From Pseudoips prasinana (Eukaryota > Arthropoda > Insecta > Lepidoptera > Nolidae), in NCBI GenBank assembly GCA_951640165.1, contig OX621237.1, forward strand, positions 11,842,001 through 11,906,000: a stretch of DNA of 64,000 bases, written 5' to 3'. Made by a program: the position numbers and the translations under genes. Below are positions 55,203-64,000 of the stretch, piece by piece (the first letter of the stretch is position 1; every line of letters starts with the position of its first letter). Under the pieces are notes generated by a model. That model was not told the DNA's origin and ran no database searches. It saw only the letters and a list, made by a program, of their open reading frames with translations.

Positions 55203-55460
55203 TATATAGATACACTTTATTGCACCAAATCAAAATATCACATTGTAACATTAATTGTCTTAAACTATAAGGTACAGACGCCAGCACATCAAGCTACCTC
55301 AATCTGATGAATTTCTCTAATTGAAAGTGAACCTTATGCTTATGTAATCAAGTTGAAAATTTATAAAAGAAATTTGATAGATCGGGGTAGCTGGATGTGC
55401 TGGCATCTGTACAAACGGCGGTCTTATCGCTAATGTAGCAATCTCTTCCAGACTAGCGTA
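55203..55460 (-). mobile_element. LINE family E 3' end, split by a foldback element
   Basis: 55203-55272 (ATAGATACACTTTATTGCAC...) and 55412-55460 (CAAACGGCGGTCTTATCGCT, GCAATCTCTTCCAGAC) together match the uninterrupted copy at 9806-9935. The gap is filled by the element at 55275-55409. Confidence 0.6.
55275..55409. mobile_element. TA-flanked foldback element (family CAGACGCCAGCACATC)
   Basis: Left CAGACGCCAGCACATCAAGC, right end in reverse CAGATGCCAGCACATCCAGC, TA at 55273-55274 and 55410-55411. 135 bp. It sits inside a LINE 3' end whose uninterrupted relatives show GTACAA at this place, confirming the boundaries. Confidence 0.75.
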
Positions 55461-56100
55461 GATCTTCATTTTTTTTTATCTGCCCTGAATTGGAGGGATA
55501 AGATGCTTCGCTTCAGGGCTTAGTCGTGTAAAAGTTTTATTTTTTGTCATATACCGCCAACTTATTTTTCATCGGATATTATTTTTAATATCTCATTTAG
55601 TATTGTAGTCTCAATTCAGGATACAATATCGGTATAATTTTTTTTTTCAAACTTAAAATATGCTAGTAGAAATCACAAAGTTTAAGGCTTCAACGCGGAC
55701 TACCAATTTTGGGAATATAAACATTCAGAACTTCAAAACTTGCTTCTTTCCTTAGATAAATGAGAAAAGAGTGAAGTTGACAAAACTGCCTCAGTTTTCC
55801 GAAGCTTCGCTACGGAGCCGGTAAATCCATTGCTGTGAGTTCGTACAAAACGTGCCGCGAATGCAAATGACCAGTAATATGGCAACCAGTAGGCAAAGCC
55901 TTTAATCGTGTAAATGACAGCCTCCGTAAAAAAGCTGATAGATATAGTGCACAGTATCTTACTTTACATGTATCAATCTCCGGTCATCAATTAACCTGGG
56001 TACCCAGGTTTTTTAGGTCTAGTATTCCTGAGGAGCGCTAGTAACGCTTAGTTCAAGTGAGAAAATACTTCCACCCAATACGTATTGTGTTAGGTGTTGC
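55461..56100. other. No recognised feature
   Basis: AT-rich with GC patches near 55790-55880. No frame or repeat identified. Confidence 0.3.
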
Positions 56101-56101
56101 T

Positions 56102-56104
<3 letters not shown>

Positions 56105-56195
<91 letters not shown>
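56105..56195. repeat. (AT)n microsatellite
   Basis: An uninterrupted AT dinucleotide run of about 91 bases. Such runs are length-variable and collapse or expand in assemblies. The open frames across it (IYIYIY) are artefacts. Confidence 0.95.
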
Positions 56196-56197
<2 letters not shown>

Positions 56198-56644
56198 CCA
56201 TGTGCTTGTTTGCTACTTTCCTTATATAGTAATTTAAAAAGTTATTCATATTTAATTTTTGATTGAGTATCAACCCTGTCAAAACGTAGGATAAGGTATC
56301 TTTAGGGAGTCTATCTTTTAATTCTCTTACTGACTTAGCGAAAAAGAACAGTCTCCGACAAGAGAAACTGCCATTTATTTATATCTTACAACGCATATCT
56401 CCACTCACACATTTCCAAGGCGCTATGAATTTTCTGGACATTGTCCGTGATCGAGTAAACATTTTCCTTTTAGGCGTCATAATAGTATAGGTAATCATCT
56501 TACAGCACACCCCTCTCCGTCTTTCATCCTCAAAACAAGGCTCGGACATTAAGTCTCGCAGGTTTTCATGTTTGCCATCCAGCTACTATTACGTAACCTT
56601 ATCCTTACTAGAAACATGAAATTAATAAATAAAGGTCACTAGAC

Positions 56645-56812
56645 CCCGATTGTTAAGCCTAAGGTCGTGGGTTCAGTGTGTGATGGGCACGATGTGAATT
56701 TGGAAGAAATTAAGTAGGTATGTTTTTAAGTTGTCTGTTTACCATAGTATAGGCTCAGCCGAGTTTGGGATCAGATGGCAGTCTAATAGTTGTCCCAAGA
56801 TATTAATAATAA
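56645..56812 (+). mobile_element. SINE family 2
   Basis: Decayed head (CCTAAGGTCGTGGGTTCAGT, GTGTGATGGGCACGATGTGA) followed by the family 2 body TTGTCTGTTTACCATAGTAT, CGAGTTTGGGATCAGATGGC and AGTTGTCCCAAGATATTAAT. Confidence 0.55.
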
Positions 56813-58540
56813 AAAAAACGAGGAGTGGCTGCTTTGTTGAAATCATTGTCAATGTTTTGTATAATATACTATTGGGTAGGTTGTTACTTGGATCATTTCT
56901 GGTTCACAACATTATATAACTGTTTTATAAATTTACTTTAATATCACTTGCACAAAAGCATCTTTCGCTATTAATGTCTTTCCCGGCTCGACTTTTCGAA
57001 CTAATGTGATTGCAAATTTTACAAACAAATACAAATAAATAAGAACCTAGCGCTCTTTCGGTTTATTACGTTTTTTATTTATTTGTCGTTGTTCCATGTT
57101 TTTACTCGACTTCTCGACTCAGCGCTAACAAGCATCGCTCTTCAAAATTGTCGCATTGTAACTTGAAAGGCTATCCAACCATTCCCATTCGCTTTAAAAT
57201 TGTGTCCTATTGCACAACGATATGAAGTAGTTTTTAACTGAATCTGAATGGTAGGTTGGCGATTGAAGTAGAGGGCCGAATTTTTTTCCATTATGCAGGA
57301 GCCGCGGCCGGATCCGAATTAACTTTGATGCTATCCACTCTGAAGCGAGATGATTGTGCGGGTACTTACAGAATTTCCGCCTATAGTGTTTGCTTGGCTG
57401 GGTCCTCGATTGGAATTTAAAATTACTTAAATGACGCAGAGCTAAGCTACAATAAAAAAATAAAAATTGTCATATTATGTTGTTATGTGCTACGTTATAC
57501 ATTTATTTACTTGGTCTTCGCATCTCGGGAATCTCTCTCTCCTTTTACTGTAACATTTGGCTTTATACAACTATACAGCGTAAAGAGCGGTTTTCCAAGG
57601 GTAGATAGATGAATGAGAAAATTAAAGACCAACCTTGACTATAGCATAAACATAATTTAATGACCAACTATTTATAGTGACATGCTTATTGTATTACCTA
57701 ATGAGTTATCAACAACCTAATTCTAACACATAATGGTGTTTAGTACAGCAAAGCATTACATGTAAAGTAGGGCCCATTTAATAGATCACATTTGACACTT
57801 CATCAAAATTCTAAAACGTAACCTTTACCGGCGGGTATAGTATATTATTTAATTTTTCGTAGTTAGAACTGCAAATATGCTTAATTTTTTTTCATACTTG
57901 CATTTTAAATAAAGTTAAAAGATTTGTGAATTTGAGGTTTATGGTGAACACACAGACTAATAAATGACATTGACATTCCCATAAATGTGCTAAATATTAT
58001 GTCAAATTAGACATGGAACGCCATGATTCAGTTTCTCAGTTTGAAATGTATTGGGCCGTTACCCAAATATACATATACCAATATTAGCAGTGTAAATGTA
58101 TTATTCCAGAATTAAATTTGATTACTTCTAATATAACGGGAATGTTTTTAATATTTAATTATCAACATTTAAGGTATCATACCCTAAATGTTTATAGTAC
58201 CAGCGACGCTTTTACTAAATTAATTTTGTTCGCTGCTTAAATAAAACTTTACAGTTCTAGTTTATTCTTGAACTGAAAGGTGGAATACATTAACACAAAC
58301 AATCAACTGAATACGACTACCATTTAAAATTAATTAATTTCAGAGTATTCGAGTGTTGTTTAAAATTATTTCATTTTCATTTATCGTTCCAAACCTAGGT
58401 GTTTAATAACGGTTTAATTTTCTAGGCTGGTTTGTGTGTGTTTAATTATTTTAAAGGTATTAGCAAAAAAAAAAGAACTTTGTGTTGTTTTGAAGCTTAA
58501 GAATACTTATTGAAATTAGATTTGTTTTTTCAGATTTTTA
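56813..58540. other. Mostly unassigned flank
   Basis: AT-rich. On the minus strand 57200-57455 is open for about 84 codons without a start codon, preceded by a TTTTTTTATTGTAG acceptor-like site and containing a GTAAGTACC donor-like site at about 57361-57367. I recognise no protein in it. Confidence 0.3.
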
Positions 58541-58547
58541 TTTTAAA

Positions 58548-58868
58548 CTAGCTGCGCCCCGCGGTTTTACCCGCGTTAAATTTTATAAATTATCACAGCT
58601 CCTCCCCCGTAGGTGACAGCATAATAATATGTAGCCTATATGTTGACCCGACCACTTAATAATATTCATGGAAAATTTGAAGTAAACCCATGCAGTACTT
58701 TTTGAGTTTAGCCCGGACATACATACAGACAAACAGACACACAGACAAAAATTCTAAAAACTATATTTTTGGCTTCGATATTGAATGTAGATCAAGCCCC
58801 AAGTTTCCTTTTTAAAAAATATTCAATGTACAGTTTTGACTTCCCTACGAATTTATTTTATGTATACA
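58548..58868 (-). mobile_element. Non-autonomous Helitron (subfamily 2)
   Basis: On the minus strand it ends CGCGGGTAAAACCGCGGGGC then GCAGCTAG before T. The body TGCATGGGTTTACTTCAAAT and AAAACTGTACATTGAATATT is shared with 15973 and 33871. The left (5') end near 58868 is slightly altered (TGTATACATAAAATAAATTC region). Confidence 0.68.
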
Positions 58869-58936
58869 ATTTATTATATGTTAACAAAAGTTAACTCTTA
58901 TGCTTAGCTGTATAACAGTATTAATTCACATAGTTT

Positions 58937-59178
58937 AAGGCTGTGTGAATGGGACAACCGGAAGGGGAAGACCACGTCGAACATTCTCTGACCAAATTGG
59001 AGATGTTCTCAAGAAAGGGCAGGTCAGAAGTACCCTAAACCGGCGAGCATGTATGAAGAATATAATGACAGTAATCGAGGCAAAAGAAGTATGCAAAGAT
59101 CGTGACAAATGGAAATCCGTTGTCTTTGCCTACCCCTCTGGGAAACAGGCGTGAGTCTATGTATGTATGTATGTAGTT
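58937..59178 (+). pseudogene. LINE family C polymerase C-terminus and tail
   Basis: Reads [60 protein letters not shown] and AYPSGKQA, stop, followed by GAGTCTATG and a TATG repeat. The pattern GRGRPR.T..DQI..VLKKGQV.S..NRRACM....V.EAK.VC.DR..W..V..AYP.GK is a familiar LINE C-terminal tail in Lepidoptera. It is open from about 58937, with no domain upstream. Truncated copies lie at 21225 and 22745-22845 (minus). Confidence 0.65.
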
Positions 59179-60835
59179 TAAGGCTTACACGTAAGATAAG
59201 ATAAACATACTGATGAAATTAGACCACCAGTTTAAACCAGTTAAATCATTCACCGATAATCCCATACATAATTACAAAGAAACATTCAAAAGAAATCTAC
59301 AACTCTTGGCGCGAAATATGTCCATTTCAAAGAGCTGTCACTGGTAGGCGCCACTTTACGAATGTTTTTGTTCTATGACATTCCATTAAGGCGGCCGCAC
59401 TTAATTTTTTTAAATTCTATACTCTATCCCCTTGACTATGGCTCTTCGATTCAATACCAAGTAGTGCCGCAGTTTGCCACAGGATGGCATTGATTTCAAC
59501 TTAGTGAATGCGCGGGCCGCGCGGGGACTTTAGTACCCGGGACGTAGGACGGTCTACGTGCCGCGGGGACAAATGTACCCGCGGATTTAATTTTCTAGCA
59601 AATTTCTAATTAATATCTCTTTTAAAAAATCACTTGTTTTGCCATAGTTCAGAATAGTTAGGAAAGAGCTCGTGACATCCCTAATAGGATTGTTTGACAA
59701 GAATAAGTACTTCAATTTGAAAATTAGGGGCAGTAAATTTGGGCTGAATGTTTGCGAAACAAATTTATTTGTGTAGGCACCAAAATCGGCAACATTAATT
59801 GGATATGTAAACAATACAAAAGTGGAGCATTAAATTTGCACGACTATTGATGAGTTTAAAAATAACTAAAGGTTTTGGCTACAATTTTCTATATAAAAGT
59901 CTCAAATTGTAGCCTAATTTTATTGTTAAAATAATCTTAGTTATCAAAAGTCGCGCATACCTAATGCGCAACTTTTCTATTGTTTATATTTAATATTAAT
60001 GTTTAAAAAAATGTGTTTTGAACACATTCAGTCTATCCAATTTCAGAACCGAGTTTCATGACTAAAGAGCTACCAGAAGTTTATATAAAACCTAAGCATT
60101 TTGAAATCGGTCCAGGTCTAGACGGACATATACTTCAAAATTCATTTTCCGGGAAGCAATGAAAGCGTTTACAATGGATAACGGTCAATAACATGTTTAA
60201 AAATACTTAAAAGTAATAACACTGATCGTGACGTCTTAAGATGGTGAGGTAGGATGTTTATTTAAGCTCACCATTATCGTTCCGTTTCATTTATGATTCT
60301 GTCAATAGCAAACTTCCAAAGTGATGAACGCAGTCAATACAGTTTTATTTCTTGTAAACCTTCTTTTAATGGTATATTTAATTCAAAGCTATGCTTCACG
60401 AAAATCAAGACAGCTGTTTAAGATAAGCGATTTTTCTAGTCGGAGGCTTAAGACTAAGTTTAATTCTGATTAAGAAACCTGTCGTCAACATTATGAAAGC
60501 GAATTTTCTTGCAAATTGCTTTCCAGCTAAGCGACGCCTGTCGACGACATGAAAATACACGATTCCTTATCGTTTACCTATTAAATTCAGCAGAATCAAT
60601 AATAACATCGCTATCTTAATAAGATGGTGATCTATTTATTCTTTCAGAAAATTTATTTTCAAATTCGAGACTTATTTTTATCCCACTAAGTTTGCACCAA
60701 AATTAAAAGGAAAAGAGTATGTAAGCACCTTTGGTTTTCTTAAATTATAAGTTAAGAATGGAGGTCGTATTATTGATGCGTGCCTATTAAGGTCTTTAGT
60801 AGTTTTATTTTTTTAAATGACATTTACATTTAGCC
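59179..60835. other. Unassigned flank with a GC-rich hairpin block
   Basis: 59508-59590 is strikingly GC-rich, with GGGGACTTTAGTACCCGGG and GGGGACAAATGTACCCGCGG as a direct repeat around ACGTAGGACGGTCTACGT. Next to it, minus strand 59587-59814 is open for 75 codons (KLKYLFLSNNPIRDVTSSFL) but I do not recognise it. The rest is AT-rich. Confidence 0.35.
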
Positions 60836-60837
60836 TA

Positions 60838-61022
60838 AGGGCCTATGCCCACCACGTTTTAGAAACGCGCGTCGACGTCGCGCTTTTATCCTACAGAGCA
60901 GTTTGGTGTTTGTTTTAATTGATACAAACGCTATGCTAACGCGCGTCGCGTGTGTATCGCTACAAACGCGCGTCAACGCGTTGACAACGCGCTTAAAAAA
61001 CGTGGTGTGCATAGGCTCTAGT
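60838..61022. mobile_element. Small inverted-repeat element with CG-rich arms
   Basis: Left GGGCCTATGCCCACCACGTT, right in reverse GAGCCTATGCACACCACGTT then TTTTAAGCGCG. Interior GTCGACGTCGCGCTTTTATC and repeated AACGCGCGTC motifs. Flanking trinucleotides TAA and TAG could be a mutated 3-bp duplication of the PIF/Harbinger kind, but this is weak. Relative at 3712-3886. Confidence 0.5.
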
Positions 61023-61445
61023 TCTTATTGCTACACCAGACAATAGAAATAAGCATGGGCTCACACCGTAAAAGTCTGGGTATCATTTGCGTATGTCTAT
61101 TACATGTTAAAGTTTTCTCATGTGATCGATGTATTTTTTGAAGTCAACGTTAGTTCGATTTGGACCAATTCACTAAAAATTATCTGTACAAGAGACTTAT
61201 GAAATATTATTCCAGGATAAAAACTATACTATATCATATTGTAAAGTTAACGCATACGAAGTCACAGGCAGAACTTAATTGATTTTTTTTTTTTGTAATT
61301 AACCGCCATACACCTTCTTAATGTGTTCTATCACGTGAGAGCTATTCTCTGCAGGGGTATTGTACTTGAAATAATTGCTCCATTCTATACAGACATAGGT
61401 CTGTACTTAAGATCAGACAATGCAAAAAGTCGGACTCGTTCCTTC

Positions 61446-62012
61446 CTTAGGATCGTAGCACACATATCAAAACGGAAAGGGATCGTCACCGTATCAACTC
61501 GAGACGTTCAGTATTATTTGTATGAAACTCCTTACTGCAACGCACACTAATCGGAATCGTAACGTAATCGCATCGCCTCGGGCAAGCTCACGAACCGCGG
61601 TGCAGTGTGCGGTCGACTTGCTTTCGGCTTTCCGTATCCTCGCTTGCGGCTCTCCATACGCTAGCTTACGTATCTTCGTCCACTCTCCGCCCGCGCGGTC
61701 TGCGTTGCCGCACGTGCTGTACGATTCACGAGAGAGTCGACCGAGAAGTTAGCCTTTGCCAACGTTCGCGCATGTACACTCGTAAAAAAAGTGTTATTCA
61801 TTTTATTTTAAACCTAAATACGAATAAAAAAATTATTGAATTAACAACGTCTAGCCGTTAGCGCGACGTCGCCTAGTTAAAGCCGAGTCGACGGGGCGGA
61901 GCTTCTGATTACGTTACGTGGTTACGTAAAGTGGACGACTGTTTGACGCCGAGGAGAAAGGCGAGGCGGTGACGATCCCTTTCCGTTTTGATATGTGTGC
62001 TACGACCCTTAG
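61446..62012. mobile_element. 567-bp element with 46-bp inverted termini and GC-rich interior
   Basis: Left 61446-61491 CTTAGGATCGTAGCACACAT, ATCAAAACGGAAAGGGATCG, TCACCG; right 61967-62012 is the reverse complement with two differences. The interior (61530-61960) is rich in CG dinucleotides and has no credible gene; the open frames here overlap each other. Target duplication not identified. Confidence 0.6.
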
Positions 62013-62329
62013 ACGCATGGAATGTTTTAAAATAAAACTGCAATTATTTAAAATGCTATTCTTCTTGTCTTCCTTATCCATAGTTTATGATAGAACAATC
62101 TGAACTATAAAAAACTATATATAAAAGATGTCTCTCAAAAAATATGTATGTGTGTAATTGTACCATTTTGTCATATTTTCATCCATACTACGAAGATAAA
62201 GAGAATGGTATTCTAATAATGGTTTTCCGACGGCTTTGCGTGTTCTACGAAGCAAATTTTAGAATCCGGGCCGATGCTGAGAAGTTTTCTAAACAGAATA
62301 ATGCCAATTTCACTTTTTGTCATTACCTG

Positions 62330-62395
62330 GGATTTGAACCCAGGAGCGTATTACTTGCCATTGAACTACATTGGTCAAATAATATTATATATTTG
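62330..62395 (-). repeat. tRNA-like SINE head
   Basis: In reverse: ACCAATGTAGTTCAATGGCA (A-box region) and CTGGGTTCAAATCCCAGG (B box with a perfect T-arm stem). Too short between the arms to be a full tRNA. Confidence 0.4.
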
Positions 62396-62934
62396 ACCAA
62401 CGAAGCAGTTAAAAACATAATAAGATATTATATTCTAATATATACTCCTGTAGGTACTAAACGGACATACTAAATCGCTTCATAAGTATCATTTTTACCA
62501 GTTTTACGACCTCTTTAAATTAACTTAGCAATCATTTTATTTCTCTACAATTCTCTTTAGTAAGTAAAAACAAGGAAATGTCCTCGCCAATAGGTATGTC
62601 TTTGCCAAGCTATTCGATTTTTGTAGACTAGTGTTAACTTGGTACCTACATATTGCTGACTTGAAACGAATGACGAAATCACATAACAAAAGGAAAGCCT
62701 CAATGTATGCAATTTGCAAGCCCACGTGTTTAGTTCCAGAGGTCTTTACCCCCATTTGTTTGCCTTTATGAAAGACAATATCGATTTCGAAAGGCCTTTA
62801 CTGGATTCAGTGAACTCAATTAAAACGGGCCCGTTGGTATTGTGGGAATATCAACAAATAACAATTCACGTTTTATATTATTCAGGTAAAATAATTGTTT
62901 AAGTTAATTGATAAGTGTAGTTTCCGAGTCGTCG

Positions 62935-63095
62935 GGCAGCAGCGTCACCTTTCGTCAGCGACCTAGCGTCAGCTACCACCTAAATGCGGTCGCCAACGCG
63001 CATGCCAAGCGCGGTGACTACGGCAACCCTGCCAAATGGCAATCTTGTGAGATCCTTTCAGGGATGCCTATGTCTATGATGTGGATGTAATGATA
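62935..63095 (+). mobile_element. LINE family D 3' end
   Basis: TCGGGCAGCAGCGTCACCTT, TGCGGTCGCCAACGCGCATG, CCAAGCGCGGTGACTACGGC and AAATGGCAATCTTGTGAGAT, matching the 9066-9305 copy. Ends near GATGTGGATGTAATGAT. Confidence 0.55.
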
Positions 63096-63125
63096 AGGAT
63101 ATGATTCTTCACCGAATTTCATGTA

Positions 63126-63335
63126 CAGTCAGCTCCAAAAGTCGATGAACAGAATGTATATTTAACAGTAAAGTTACGGCGTCAAATCAGGATAATCTAA
63201 TGATATATTTAATGGATGTGCTGGCGTCTGTACAGACTTTTTATCCATTAAATATTATCATTAGATTACCCTGATTTGACGCCGTAACTGTACTGTTGAA
63301 TATACATTCTGTTCATCGACTTTTGGAGCTGACTG
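63126..63335. mobile_element. TA-flanked foldback element (family CAGTCAGCTCC)
   Basis: Arms of about 95 bp: CAGTCAGCTCCAAAAGTCGA, TGAACAGAATGTATATT, AGTTACGGCGTCAAATCAGG and TAATCTAATGATA, with a near-exact complement on the right. TA at 63124-63125 and 63336-63337. The loop contains GGATGTGCTGGCGTCTGTAC, which equals the right terminus of the other foldback family (55275, 37614). Confidence 0.75.
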
Positions 63336-63337
63336 TA

Positions 63338-63900
63338 CAGTGACCGTCAAAATTGTACAAAATACTTAGCGTTAGCAATGTATTTACGCTCAATTTTGCA
63401 TTTTGTTCTTATTGCTATGATACATGAATTTTATTGCTTCTCTATTTATTTACTGACAAACTGCGTAATTTATTCCTTTATCGGGCTTTTCATCTAAATT
63501 TACAGATAATTGAAACCTACTGTTAGGCACTTAGATTATTCAAGAGATCCTATCATCTAAAAAGCACAAGCAGCAGTCGCTTAGTAAAAGAGACGAATAT
63601 ATATTTTTTCCATTTTTTTATCTCACGATCAGCCAGTCGAAATAATTACAATGAAAAAGTTAAAATCCAAAACGTTGTTCGTTTAAATCCCGTAAATATT
63701 AAATTCTGTTTCAGGACGATGATTTATTGAAATACGTCTCTATTAACTTAAAAGCTTATTCAATTAATTTGCAAAGTGAATTTAATTTTAAGAGACGCTA
63801 TTAGACTACGTCTGTAATTGAGTTCATAACTTTAGTCTTTTAATCTTACACTTAAGATACTACTTCGATCTCCTAGTACACGTGTCATTAAGAAAAATAA
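63338..63900. other. No recognised feature
   Basis: AT-rich flank, nothing supported. Confidence 0.3.
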
Positions 63901-63905
63901 TACTG

Positions 63906-64000
63906 AAAACCGGCCGAGTGCGAGTCGAACTTACACACGAAGGGTTCCGTTCCATCAAGAGACAATTGTTTGCTTAATTTAATTTTATTATTATCGTTGT
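63906..64000 (+). repeat. Dispersed repeat (GGCCAAGTGCGAGTCGG family), cut by window end
   Basis: AAAACCGGCCGAGTGCGAGT then CGAAGGGTTCCGTTCC, the same start as the 19916 copy; it continues past the window. Confidence 0.55.

Noticed and set aside
56019..56282. Open frames on both strands encoding long IYIYIY runs
   Set aside because: Pure artefact of the (AT)n microsatellite at 56105-56195.
61323..61861. Overlapping frames of 75-84 codons on the plus strand
   Set aside because: Three overlapping frames in a CG-rich transposon interior with no conserved motif; composition explains their length.

Overview
The window looks like one locus from a moth or butterfly (Lepidoptera) nuclear genome. 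It is AT-rich, and almost all of it is intron or intergenic DNA packed with dispersed repeats. The repeats are of kinds I know from lepidopteran genomes: tRNA-headed SINEs, short Helitrons ending in CAGCTAG, 3' ends of several non-LTR retrotransposon families, and many small inverted-repeat elements. Species was not determined. No ribosomal RNA, functional tRNA, CRISPR array or bacterial-style operon is visible.

Host gene: I can support one, on the minus strand. A first coding exon at 41863-41919 encodes a signal peptide and ends at a GTAAGT donor. A second exon at 21067-21196, with a TTTTTTTTTCAG acceptor and a GTTAGT donor, encodes the start of a C-type lectin domain. The two join in phase 0 across an intron of about 20.7 kb. 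Later exons must lie beyond the left edge. A GC-richer block with an initiator-like TCAGT sits just upstream of the first exon (near 42013). So 1-21066 is probably the next intron, 21197-41862 is intron 1, and 42100-64000 is upstream flank.

Intact autonomous transposons: (i) 11658-15347 is a Mutator-like (MULE, probably Phantom group) element with 99-bp terminal inverted repeats, a perfect 8-bp target duplication (CTTCTAAT) and a FLYWCH plus DDE transposase; an in-frame upstream exon is possible. (ii) 51380-52971 is a Tc1-like element with a complete 348-residue DD34E transposase, 25-bp terminal repeats and TA target duplications. It interrupts the second unit of a 310-bp tandem duplication, so the first unit preserves the empty site.

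Non-autonomous and decayed repeats: a tRNA-derived SINE in five near-complete copies, three more tRNA-headed SINE families, and a 5S-rRNA-derived SINE in four copies; about ten Helitron copies or fragments in three subfamilies; an hAT-type element with a perfect 8-bp duplication; several TA-flanked foldback elements, one nested in a retrotransposon 3' end; and 5'-truncated non-LTR ends from at least seven families, some still reading as reverse-transcriptase C-termini.

Apart from the lectin gene and the two transposase genes, I see no intact protein-coding gene. Boundaries of decayed repeats are approximate, by eye.
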